From a virus: DNA of 62,733 nt. The position numbers and the translations under genes were made by a program. Below the pieces are notes generated by a model, which saw nothing but the letters and a program-made list of their open reading frames with translations, was not told where the DNA came from and searched no databases. Below are positions 1 to 7,096 of the stretch, piece after piece (within the stretch, counting starts at the first letter, position 1; each line of letters opens with the position of its first letter). The stretch spans positions 1-62,733 of IMG/VR virus record IMGVR_UViG_3300009176_000006; one strand, 5' to 3'.

Positions 1-123
1 GACCTGCTCGTCGTTGATCAGCGCCTTGTTGAAGGCGTCGTCGAGGCGTCGGCCGAACTCGTCGTGGTCGAAGTTCTCGACCTCCTCGGTGAACGCCTTC
101 TTGTACCGCTTCGCGCTGGCCGA
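1..123. repeat. Terminal direct repeat, left copy
   Basis: These 123 bases are identical to the last 123 of the window (62611-62733). The tape measure reading frame continues through the joint without interruption, so the window is a circular or circularly permuted genome of 62,610 unique bases with a duplicated overlap. A repeat this short inside a coding gene looks more like an assembly overlap than a biological terminal repeat. Confidence 0.95.
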
Positions 124-246
124 CCCGGCGTCGTCGAACGAGCCGTCAGCGTCGTCGAACCCTTCGCGCACCGACTCGGGGAGACCGGTGGCGTCGGCGA
201 GCACACGCACATAGGCGGTGCCGATCGACTCACCACGAAGCGGCAC
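1..246 (-). CDS. Tail tape measure protein, N-terminal part (gene crosses the window ends)
   Basis: The frame opens right after the tail chaperone stop (250-252). The first start is GTG at 246, which I take as the start, translationally coupled to the chaperone gene. The first residues read MPLRGESIGTAYVRVLADAT, with an acidic stretch after them. The frame runs out at position 1 and continues at 62610. The joined gene has about 994 codons (246 bases here plus 59872-62610). It acts as the molecular ruler of the siphovirus tail. At roughly 1.5 Angstrom per residue the tail would be near 150 nm (inference). Confidence 0.85.
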   Translation of the reverse strand, partial: MPLRGESIGTAYVRVLADATGLPESVREGFDDADGSFDDAGSASAKRYKKAFTEEVENFDHDEFGRRLDDAFNKALINDEQV

Positions 247-249
247 GAC

Positions 250-881
250 TCACCCGCCGAACTGGGCGTAGGCAGCCGACCAGGAGTCGGCCTCCTGCTC
301 CTCGGTGAACGCGGAGACCGACGTGGGGTCCTGGCCCGGAAGCGGGGCGTTGAGCACCATGTCGAACTCCTCTCGTTTCTCGTTGGTGAGGCCGTTCACG
401 AAGAAGGCGTAGACGAAGTTCAGGAAGCGGTCCGCCGGGAGGCTGACGAGGTCGACTTGCGGGTACGCGGCGTCGACTTCTGCCCAGCGACTTTCTGCGA
501 GCGCGAAAAGTCGGAGGGCTGCTTGGTAGGGCGGCCGCCCCACTCCTCCACCAGGTAGAAGACGATCGGCTCCACGTCGGCCAACCCGAACGGGTCGCGC
601 CGGTCCATCAGCCGGCGGACGATGTACTCCTTCGACTCGTCGTCGAGCACGTCGGTGAAGAAGTCGATGATCCCGGCGATCTTGTCGCTGGTCGAGGAGC
701 GCCGTCCCATGGTGTCGGCGATCAGGACGATCACCTGCCCGTCGCCGGGGTGGTAGGCGTGGCACACGACCTTGTCGAGCACTGCGTCGGTGTCGGGGTC
801 CCGCTCCACGATCGTGAACGGGTAGGCGACCTCCTCCTCGTCCTCGACCCTGGCTCTGGCTACTGCTGTGTCGAACTCCAT
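250..881 (-). CDS. Tail assembly chaperone, -1 frameshift product (G-T)
   Basis: The second chaperone frame ends at 250 and is open through the whole first frame, offset by -1. Its convincing coding part runs from about YQAALRLFALAESRW through LPADRFLNFVYAFF to the C-terminus. Siphoviruses make a G and a G-T protein upstream of the tape measure by programmed frameshifting, which fits this position. I see no canonical slippery heptamer. The best P-site slip is CCCT on the minus strand at 531-528 (CCT to CCC for tRNA-Pro), and a CTTTTC run at 510-505 is an alternative. The product would chaperone tape measure folding during tail assembly. Confidence 0.75.
420..881 (-). CDS. Tail assembly chaperone G (unshifted product)
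   Basis: The 153-residue frame starts at ATG 881 behind a good ribosome site (AGGAAGG). It is convincing protein up to about VEEWGGRPTKQPSDF, then runs through low-information Ser/Arg/Thr sequence to its stop, as expected past a frameshift site. It sits directly upstream of the tape measure, the conserved position for this chaperone. A palindrome (961-977) lies 79 bases upstream of the start. Confidence 0.8.
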   Translation of the reverse strand: MEFDTAVARARVEDEEEVAYPFTIVERDPDTDAVLDKVVCHAYHPGDGQVIVLIADTMGRRSSTSDKIAGIIDFFTDVLDDESKEYIVRRLMDRRDPFGLADVEPIVFYLVEEWGGRPTKQPSDFSRSQKVAGQKSTPRTRKSTSSASRRTAS

Positions 882-960
882 GTCCGTCCTTCCTGTTCGA
901 TCCGAGCATAGAGATTCAACACCGCCGATGTGAGTATCCGCGTGTTGGGGGGGTCGGGAG

Positions 961-977
961 TTTGACCCGGGGTCAAA
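961..977. promoter_or_regulatory. Palindrome P1, TTTGACCCGGGGTCAAA
   Basis: Member of the genome-wide palindrome family. Against the consensus CCA/TGG the inner positions are CCC/GGG, a paired change that keeps the dyad. It lies 3 bases beyond the stop of the gp10-like gene and 79 bases upstream of the tail chaperone start. Confidence 0.8.
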
Positions 978-980
978 GTG

Positions 981-1478
981 TCAGGACACGAAGCCGGGGA
1001 ACATCGGGTGCAGGGCACGGTGGGTGCGGGCCGTGGCGTTGTAGCCCGCGAGCATGAAGTTGTTCGGCCGCTGGCCCCGGACCCGCAGGTGCAGGCCGTT
1101 GCGGGAGTCCGACAGCCGCATCCACATGCCGGTGGTGTCGATGCCGACGTTGCCGACCAGCCGGGACTTCACCGCCGACTCGAAACCGGGGTGCCGGTAG
1201 ATGTAGCCGGTTCCGCCTCCTGCGGTGCCGTGGATCACGTACGGGGTGTGCGGTGCGGTGGAGGAGACGACGGCGTCCAGCACCCGCAGGCTGGGGGCGT
1301 CCTGGTCGAAGTCCAGGGTGATCCCGGCCTTGAGGGCTCCGGTGCGCTCGGGCGCGTTGTGCACCGTGTTCTGGTAGAGCCGGTTGCCGACGCCGATCAT
1401 CCACCGGTGGACCAGGCCGTTGCCGACGTACAGTCCCTCGTCGATCACCACGACACGCTCGAACTCGAGGACGATCAC
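981..1478 (-). CDS. Tail completion / neck protein (HK97 gp10-like)
   Basis: 165 residues. The GTG start at 1478 overlaps the preceding stop (GTGA). The motif NAPERTGALKAGI followed some 35 residues later by APHTPYVIHGT matches the shape of HK97 gp10-like neck proteins, which join head and tail. It is the last of three connector genes between the major tail protein and the tail chaperones. The exact connector role is inferred from position and motif. Confidence 0.55.
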   Translation of the reverse strand: MIVLEFERVVVIDEGLYVGNGLVHRWMIGVGNRLYQNTVHNAPERTGALKAGITLDFDQDAPSLRVLDAVVSSTAPHTPYVIHGTAGGGTGYIYRHPGFESAVKSRLVGNVGIDTTGMWMRLSDSRNGLHLRVRGQRPNNFMLAGYNATARTHRALHPMFPGFVS

Positions 1479-1978
1479 GGCAGCCACCCGGAGATCGGGA
1501 TGATCCCGCCCAGCACCCCGCCCTCGGGGCCGAACGGCGTGTAGGTGCCGACCACGAAGTCCTTGGCGTTCAGCCACTCGCAGCAGTTGATGGCCTTCCG
1601 CATCGCCTGCTCGTCGGCCCACTGGAGACGGGCGGACTCGAGCTGGGTCTCGGCGTCCGGCATGGTGCCGTCCTCCTCCAGCGGGAAGCACCGGTACAGC
1701 CCGACCTCCAGGTCGAACCCGGTGCCGGTGGCACAGTTGCCGGGGGTCAGGTCGGTGACGCCCACCTCGCTGGCCGGGTAGGTGTTGACGAGCCGGACGT
1801 AGGCCAGGCCGTCGGCCTCGTCGCAGTGGCCGACGTCGGTGCTGACCCCGGCCCCGGCGATCACCCCGCACTGACAGGGTGGAGGGAGGCCGTCGGCGAG
1901 GATCTGCGCGCACAGGCAGGTGGCGAGCTTCTCCACCACAGCGCCGACCGGCGTCTCGGGGATCACGAAGTTGGTCAC
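1475..1978 (-). CDS. Putative tail terminator / connector protein
   Basis: 167 residues, GTG start overlapping the stop of the upstream adaptor gene (GTGA). It has several cysteines (CLCAQ, CQCG, AINCCEW) and the pattern YVRLVNTYP...EVGLYRCFPLEEDG, which resembles tail-terminator proteins of actinophages as I know them. It lies between the head-tail adaptor and the gp10-like gene. A connector role is likely; which one is uncertain. Confidence 0.5.
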   Translation of the reverse strand: MTNFVIPETPVGAVVEKLATCLCAQILADGLPPPCQCGVIAGAGVSTDVGHCDEADGLAYVRLVNTYPASEVGVTDLTPGNCATGTGFDLEVGLYRCFPLEEDGTMPDAETQLESARLQWADEQAMRKAINCCEWLNAKDFVVGTYTPFGPEGGVLGGIIPISGWLP

Positions 1979-2733
1979 GGCGACCACACGGTGGTGCGCT
2001 GCATCCGGTGCTTGGGGTTCCACAGCGCGATGAAGGCGTCGACCTCCCTGATCCCTGTCTCTCCGTTCGGGAACGACCCGGCGGCCAGGGTGTAGGAGAC
2101 GCCCTGGCGTACGACGGCGGTGACGGTGGCGGGCAGGTCGCACTTCTTCCCCGCGCAGGCGTTGGCGTACTGGAACGCCAGCTTCCCGGCCGCGTAGGCG
2201 GCGAGGCCGTCCGGGCGGGCCGAGTCGAAGTAGGCCACCTCGAAGGTCCCGGCTGCGGTGGAGGGCTGCGACAGGTCCTGGGTGAGCGGCCACTTGGTCG
2301 AGCCGAGGGCGTACAGCCAGCCCTTCTCGTAGCGCCAGTCGGTGCCCTCGACCAGCAGGGTGCCGTTGAGGTGGACGGTGTCGACGCCGTAGACGGGCGG
2401 CGGGATCTTGAGCGCCTTCGCCGGGTCGCCGTGGCCGCACGGACCGGGGCAGGCGCAGTTGGTCCAGGCCCCGTTCCAGTTCAGCGGGACGAAGCCGAGA
2501 GGCTGGCCGGTGACGGCTGTGGAGAGGAAGGGGCTGCACACGGTGGAGCAGGGGCGGATCTTCACCGCGCACCCGCCCACCCGGTAGGCGGTAAGACGGC
2601 GCAGCGTGTTCGAGGCCAGCGCGATGGCCCGGGTCTGGGTCGGCTCGTCGAAGTTGGCGTCCCACTCGTCACCCAGACAGGCCGGGTCGATCGGCCAGGG
2701 ACAGCCGTCGGGCTCCGGGATGGTCACCGTCAT
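1975..2733 (-). CDS. Head-to-tail adaptor protein
   Basis: 252 residues. The N-terminal region WPIDPACLGDEWDANFDEP, then a helix ending RAIALASNTLRRLTAYRVGG and a Cys-rich segment (CAVKIRPCSTVC), is characteristic of actinophage head-to-tail adaptors. It follows the major tail protein, separated from it by a strong stem-loop (2754-2795), and overlaps the next gene by four bases. Confidence 0.6.
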   Translation of the reverse strand: MTVTIPEPDGCPWPIDPACLGDEWDANFDEPTQTRAIALASNTLRRLTAYRVGGCAVKIRPCSTVCSPFLSTAVTGQPLGFVPLNWNGAWTNCACPGPCGHGDPAKALKIPPPVYGVDTVHLNGTLLVEGTDWRYEKGWLYALGSTKWPLTQDLSQPSTAAGTFEVAYFDSARPDGLAAYAAGKLAFQYANACAGKKCDLPATVTAVVRQGVSYTLAAGSFPNGETGIREVDAFIALWNPKHRMQRTTVWSP

Positions 2734-2753
2734 GGGCTCACCTTCTCATGCCG

Positions 2754-2795
2754 GTGGCCTCGACCCTCGGAAGGACGTAGGAGGGTCGAGGCCAC
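2754..2795 (-). terminator. 15-bp stem-loop after the major tail gene
   Basis: GTGGCCTCGACCCTC (2754-2768) pairs perfectly with 2781-2795 around a 12-base loop. It starts 18 bases beyond the major tail protein stop on the transcribed strand. There is no strong U tract, so it may be an attenuating terminator or an RNA-processing/stability hairpin rather than a full stop. Confidence 0.6.
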
Positions 2796-2813
2796 ACCCT
2801 GGCCCCCCAGGGA

Positions 2814-3695
2814 TCAGGCGTGGACGCCTGCCACCCAGGTGGTGCCGTTCCAGTTGATCTTCGACCCGTCTCGCATCAGCGCGTACTGGCCGGTGGTCCA
2901 GTTGGTCGCCGGAGAGGCCACCAGCGGCAGCGCGATCGCACCCGCCAGGTTCAGCGGGGCGTAGGAGTTGGTCGGGGTGAAGGTCGCCGGGATGCCGGCC
3001 ACCGCAGTGGTCGCAGGCACACCGAGCTGGGCGGCACCGGCAGCGGCAGGCGGCGCCGTCGCGGTCTTCTCCAGGTGCAGGTGGTTCTTGGTGGAGAGGG
3101 CCACGTTGAGCGGGGAGTCGACGCCCGAGACGTTCTTGACCACGTTGTACGGGCCGACCCCCCAGTTGTTGCCGTCCTTGGTGACGGCGTTGTTGATGGT
3201 GAAGGTGATCGCGGCGTTCTCGATGGAGACGTCGCCCAGACTGCCGCCCCGCAGGAACGGGAGCAGGAAGTAGCCGTACTCCTGGACCCCGCCGACGCAG
3301 GCGTTGGACGGGACCGAGGACCACAGCTCGAGCGCGAAGCCCGACGTGGACAGGTCGACGTCGGAGTTCACGTCGACGCCGACCGGCGTGGTGCCGTCAG
3401 CGGCGTACACGACCGGCTGCCCGGTGACCAGGGTGTAGAGCTCCGGGTCGACCTGGCAGAAAGTGAGGGTGACCGTGAACCCGGTCGGGCGCGGTGCAGG
3501 CTCGTCGAGGATGCACTGCTTCCCGGCGGCGTTGGTGACGTCGATCGTCTCACCCTCGTCGGTGTTCGCCGCGAGAGCAGCGGTCGTGAACCCGTCAGAG
3601 GTGACGGAGTTCTTCGGGCCGAGCACCTTGTTGCCGCAGCCGTCGAGCCTGGTCACGCGCATGACCCGGCCGCGGACGAGTGAGTAAACGGTCAT
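2814..3695 (-). CDS. Major tail protein (tail tube)
   Basis: 293 residues, ATG 3695 with ribosome site AGGAG. The pattern MRVTRLDGCGNKV, ...FTVTLTFCQVDPELYTLVTG, GYFLLPFLRGGSLGDVSIEN and KDGNNWGVGPYNVV matches actinophage major tail proteins. The C-terminal ~50 residues (NSYAPLNLAG...INWNGTTWVAG) look like a separate small surface module. It follows the capsid genes and precedes the connectors, the chaperones and the tape measure. The strong hairpin after it fits a highly expressed gene. Confidence 0.8.
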   Translation of the reverse strand: MTVYSLVRGRVMRVTRLDGCGNKVLGPKNSVTSDGFTTAALAANTDEGETIDVTNAAGKQCILDEPAPRPTGFTVTLTFCQVDPELYTLVTGQPVVYAADGTTPVGVDVNSDVDLSTSGFALELWSSVPSNACVGGVQEYGYFLLPFLRGGSLGDVSIENAAITFTINNAVTKDGNNWGVGPYNVVKNVSGVDSPLNVALSTKNHLHLEKTATAPPAAAGAAQLGVPATTAVAGIPATFTPTNSYAPLNLAGAIALPLVASPATNWTTGQYALMRDGSKINWNGTTWVAGVHA

Positions 3696-3704
3696 GGCTT
3701 GCTC

Positions 3705-4049
3705 CTACTTGGTCGACTTCTTGGCGGCGCGCTTGCGGGTCGTCTTGGGCTTGTCGTCGGACTGGGGCGACTGGGTGGCCTTCGCCTGCTCCTCGCGTGC
3801 CTTGTCGGCTGCGGCCTGGTCGGCCTCGGCCTGCTTCTGTGCCTGCTCGGCGACAGCCTCGGCGTCGTCGGAGTCCGCACCCTTGAGCTTCGCCTTCTTG
3901 GCGACCTCCTCGGGAACCCGGAACCCGCCGTCCTCGGGCTGGTTGTGAACCACGAAGGGCTCCAGGTCCAGCTCGTCGGCGGCACCCAGCAGGAGCGTCG
4001 CGGTCTCGGACGGCTTCTCGCCGTAGGGGACCAGAACCTCGTCAGCCAT
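3705..4049 (-). CDS. Conserved virion-region protein with Lys-rich tail
   Basis: 114 residues, ATG 4049 in a TGATG overlap with the upstream gene (GTG 4052 is an alternative start). The N-terminal half is folded-looking (MADEVLVPYGEKPSETATLL). The second half is a charged Ala/Gln/Asp helix-prone stretch ending in a basic tail (KPKTTRKRAAKKSTK). Position between capsid and tail genes suggests a virion or assembly role; I do not recognise the family. Confidence 0.65.
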   Translation of the reverse strand: MADEVLVPYGEKPSETATLLLGAADELDLEPFVVHNQPEDGGFRVPEEVAKKAKLKGADSDDAEAVAEQAQKQAEADQAAADKAREEQAKATQSPQSDDKPKTTRKRAAKKSTK

Positions 4050-5227
4050 CACTGCACCTTCACTCTCACGGCTGCTGCGTAGCAGTCCACTGTTGCGATG
4101 TAGGCCCGCTCCAGCAGGGCGCGGAAGCGGTTCGAGTCCGTGGTCTCCACCAGGTCCATACCACCCTTGTGGATGATCTCGCTGGGGGCGACCGTGACCT
4201 CACCGGAAGCGTAGATCCACTGCTCGCCTGCGGCCGGTGCCGCGCCGGTGGGACCCTGGTTCGGGAACTCGTACCCGGCGTCGGCTGCGATCTTCGAACC
4301 GAGGCTCGAGACCAGCATGTTGCCCTGCATCTCGGCCTGGCCGTTGCGGGTCACCAGGGAGCCGATGGTCCGGCCCATGTGGATGGTCGGCTGCCCGGCG
4401 TAGTTGTTCATGGCGTGGCCCTCCAGGAGAGCCAGGCCCACGCCCGGGTCGACCGCGCCGGCGATCGGGATGATGTCGGTCGGCGCGGCCCAGTGACCGG
4501 CGGAGACCACGAACCGCTGGATCATCAGCGCCCGGGCGACCCCGACGGACTCGGTGGCGGTGAACGCCCGCTGCATCTGGCGGAAGGCGTCCTCGGCGTC
4601 GAAGCCCACCATCTTGCAGGTGACTCCGGCGTAGACGGCGAACTTGATCGCGTCCTGCCAGACCGGCCCGTCGTTGAACGACTTGATCACCGGGACGGTG
4701 GCGGTGTTGCTGGTGGGCGGTGCGACGTTGCCCGCACTGAACGCAGGCGTGCCGGTCCACACGTACGTGGTGACGGCACCCACCTGGACCAGGAAGGTCT
4801 CGGAGTTCGATGCGCCGTTGGTGACGTACACCTTGTAGCCGGTGGCCCCGGCGACCGCGTTCCAGTTCCAGGTCACCGTCGACGTGGAGCCGGTGGTGAC
4901 CTGGGACTGCTCGCCGGACGCGACCGTCTCGCCACGGGTGTTGATCGCGGTGATCTTGGCGCGGTAGGTGCCCGCAGCCAGGGTGCCGCCGGTGGTGGCG
5001 GTGGCGGGTGCGGTCTGGGTGGGAGCGCCGAGGAAGTTCGGCGGGCAGGGGAGCACCGCCAGCGTGTCGACGCTCATGCAGTTGTAGGACGGGAACATGC
5101 CAGTGGTGTCCTGGCTGGAGAACCGTCCCTCGATCGTCGAGGCGACGTCGAGCAGCGTGCCCTTGACGGGTGCCGGCTCCGGGGACGTGAACAGTCCCGG
5201 TGCGACCTCCAGGCTGCTGGTCGTCAT
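4049..5227 (-). CDS. Capsid-region structural protein with an Ig/FN3-like domain
   Basis: 392 residues, start ATG 5227 behind GAAGGAGG. Residues about 68-175 form a Thr/Val-rich beta domain (GTYRAKITAINTRGE...TWNWNAVAGATGYKVYV) typical of Ig/FN3-like insertions in phage virion proteins. The flanking ~285 residues (IKSFNDGPVWQDAIKFAVYAG...ALMIQRFVV) are a conserved structural core. It directly follows the major capsid protein, separated from it by a stem-loop. It could be a second capsid/vertex protein or a decoration protein; the sequence does not decide. Confidence 0.6.
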   Translation of the reverse strand: MTTSSLEVAPGLFTSPEPAPVKGTLLDVASTIEGRFSSQDTTGMFPSYNCMSVDTLAVLPCPPNFLGAPTQTAPATATTGGTLAAGTYRAKITAINTRGETVASGEQSQVTTGSTSTVTWNWNAVAGATGYKVYVTNGASNSETFLVQVGAVTTYVWTGTPAFSAGNVAPPTSNTATVPVIKSFNDGPVWQDAIKFAVYAGVTCKMVGFDAEDAFRQMQRAFTATESVGVARALMIQRFVVSAGHWAAPTDIIPIAGAVDPGVGLALLEGHAMNNYAGQPTIHMGRTIGSLVTRNGQAEMQGNMLVSSLGSKIAADAGYEFPNQGPTGAAPAAGEQWIYASGEVTVAPSEIIHKGGMDLVETTDSNRFRALLERAYIATVDCYAAAVRVKVQ

Positions 5228-5251
5228 CTGCCACCTCCTTCGGTGAGAGTG

Positions 5252-5288
5252 CCCTGGGAGCAGGCCGTGGCGTCACCGGCTCCCAGGG
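5252..5288 (-). terminator. 10-bp stem-loop after the major capsid gene
   Basis: CCCTGGGAGC (5252-5261) pairs perfectly with GCTCCCAGGG (5279-5288) around a 17-base loop. It lies 7 bases beyond the capsid stop and 24 bases before the next start. No U tract follows, so attenuation or mRNA stabilisation is as likely as termination. Confidence 0.55.
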
Positions 5289-5294
5289 TCAGGC

Positions 5295-6950
5295 TCACAG
5301 GCTGGCGGCGCCGGTCTTGCCGGTGAACGCGGCGGTGACCGGGATGGTGACTCGACGGACCTCGTAGCACATCTTGGCCAGCAGCAGGCCCTGCTCGAAG
5401 AACAGGCCGGTGTAGATGTTGGTGGCCAGCGAGGCGGCGTCGTAGACGGCCGACAGGTTGATGACGTTCGAGACGCCCTTGACGATCGTGCCCGCCGGGT
5501 AGATCAGCGCCTCCAGGGTGGCGGGCCAGGTCAGCTCGGTCCCGGCCAGCTCCTGCCATCCGTAGATGAACTGGACGTTGAAGTGGCGCACCGTGAAGTG
5601 GGCCATGATCTCGGCGTCGGACACGGCCTCGGGCGGACGGCCGTTGCGGAGACCCAGCTCGTTGCGGACCACCGACTTGGCCCACACCGGCAGCACGACC
5701 TCCAGGGTCGCGGTGGCGCCGAGGCGGTACTTCTGCCGGATGATCTCGGCCTGGATGTCGAGGGTGTTGAGCAGCTCGCCGGTCAGGGACGCGAAGTCCG
5801 GGGTCGGGTCGAGCGCGGCACCGGCGATGGTGAGCAGGCGGGTGATGACACTCGCGTTCACCTTGTACTGGTGGGCGATCATCGACCCGGACATGATCCG
5901 CTGGACCACCTCCGGGTAGCCGACCTCGAGCAGGATCGGGACCTTGATGCAGAGGCCGATCGCGTCCAGGCGCTCGTCGACGAACGTCGGGCACGGCACC
6001 TCGTAGCAGGTCTTCGTGGTTCCGGCGATCGCCTGGGCCTCCGTCTGGAGGAAGCCGACACCGGCGAAGATGGTGGCGAAGTCGATGCCGGTGGTGTGCT
6101 TGAAGCCACCACGGTTCACCTGGACCTCGGGCACCGAGAGGATGCCGTCGACCACCTCACCGCCACACAGGTCGTAGAGGGTCTCCGACGGGGCGCACCA
6201 GCCGTTGGCGGCGGTCAGCGAGTTGCCCTCCAGGCGGGTCTCGTCGATCGCGTGCTGGAGGATGCCGTCGATGGCCTCCTCGTCCATGCCTCGGTTGACC
6301 TGGAACTCGGTCGGGTACTCGACGGCGATGTTCGCCACCGGGTACATGCGCAGGTCCTCGGTCTCGCCGTCACCGTTCGGCTCGCTGAAACCCTTGAGGC
6401 GGTGGATCACGGCCTGGCCGACCTGGCCCAGGTCCAGCTCGGAGCCGGTGGCGAAGTTGGTGTCGGCGGCTGCGGTGATGGTGACCATGTTCTTCTCGGT
6501 CTGCGGCACCACCGGGCGGTTGCCGGCGAGCGTGACGGTGGCCTTGGCGCGGGTCTTGGTGGCGACGGCGGCGGCGACCTTCTTGGCGGGCTTGGCCTCC
6601 GGCTCCGGCTCGACTGCGGCCTCGACCTCCGGCTCACCCTCCTCCTCGGTCTCCTCGGCGGATGCCTCGACCTCGGGCTCCTCGTCCGGGTCCTCCTCCT
6701 CGTCGCCCTCCGACTCGGGGGCGTCCAGGGAGAGCTCGGCCAGCGCGGCGGTCTCCTCCTCGGTGGCGGGCTCCGCACCCTCCAGCGCGTCCTTCACCTG
6801 CTCGATCTCCTGGAACTCGGCGGCGAGGGTCTGTGCCTCCGCGATCTCTGCGCGGGTGGGCGTCTTGAGCGCCTTGATCTCGTTGAAGCGGGTCCGCTTC
6901 TCGTCGGCCAGCGCGATCAGCTCGTCGAGGCTGAGAGTGGTGAGGTCCAT
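5295..6950 (-). CDS. Major capsid protein with N-terminal scaffold-like domain
   Basis: 551 residues, ATG 6950 with a strong ribosome site (AGGAGA). Residues ~1-120 are an acidic, helix-prone segment (LSLDELIALADEKRTRFNE, then Glu-rich repeats) like the delta/scaffold domain of HK97-type capsids. After a basic linker the capsid core begins near residue 150 (MVTITAAADTNFATGSELDL) and includes EVVLPVWAKSVVRNELGLRNG. The protease that would remove the N-terminal domain is in the fusion gene ending at 10122. Two tailspike-like genes separate the two, an unusual order. Confidence 0.8.
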   Translation of the reverse strand: MDLTTLSLDELIALADEKRTRFNEIKALKTPTRAEIAEAQTLAAEFQEIEQVKDALEGAEPATEEETAALAELSLDAPESEGDEEEDPDEEPEVEASAEETEEEGEPEVEAAVEPEPEAKPAKKVAAAVATKTRAKATVTLAGNRPVVPQTEKNMVTITAAADTNFATGSELDLGQVGQAVIHRLKGFSEPNGDGETEDLRMYPVANIAVEYPTEFQVNRGMDEEAIDGILQHAIDETRLEGNSLTAANGWCAPSETLYDLCGGEVVDGILSVPEVQVNRGGFKHTTGIDFATIFAGVGFLQTEAQAIAGTTKTCYEVPCPTFVDERLDAIGLCIKVPILLEVGYPEVVQRIMSGSMIAHQYKVNASVITRLLTIAGAALDPTPDFASLTGELLNTLDIQAEIIRQKYRLGATATLEVVLPVWAKSVVRNELGLRNGRPPEAVSDAEIMAHFTVRHFNVQFIYGWQELAGTELTWPATLEALIYPAGTIVKGVSNVINLSAVYDAASLATNIYTGLFFEQGLLLAKMCYEVRRVTIPVTAAFTGKTGAASL

Positions 6951-6981
6951 CGTGGTCTCCTGTGACGTTTCGAAGAAAGGT

Positions 6982-6999
6982 GGCGCGCTTCGCGCTGCC
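6982..6999 (-). terminator. Stem-loop with T-rich tail upstream of the capsid gene
   Basis: On the minus strand a GGC-A-GCGC / GCGC-GCC stem with a GAA loop is followed by ACCTTTCTTCG. It lies in the 146-base gap between the second tailspike gene and the capsid gene. It could insulate capsid transcription from the tailspike genes. I see no convincing promoter in the gap. Confidence 0.4.
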
Positions 7000-7096
7000 A
7001 GGTCACTGGGTTCCAAGACCACTCGGACGATGCTGGGACAGACCCTACAACCGCAGGACCCCTCTGACTACGGAACCCTCGGATTCCCGGCGTGTC

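Noticed and set aside
1-123. True short terminal redundancy of the virion DNA
   Set aside because: The repeat lies within the tape measure coding sequence and is exactly the kind of overlap left by assembling a circular molecule.
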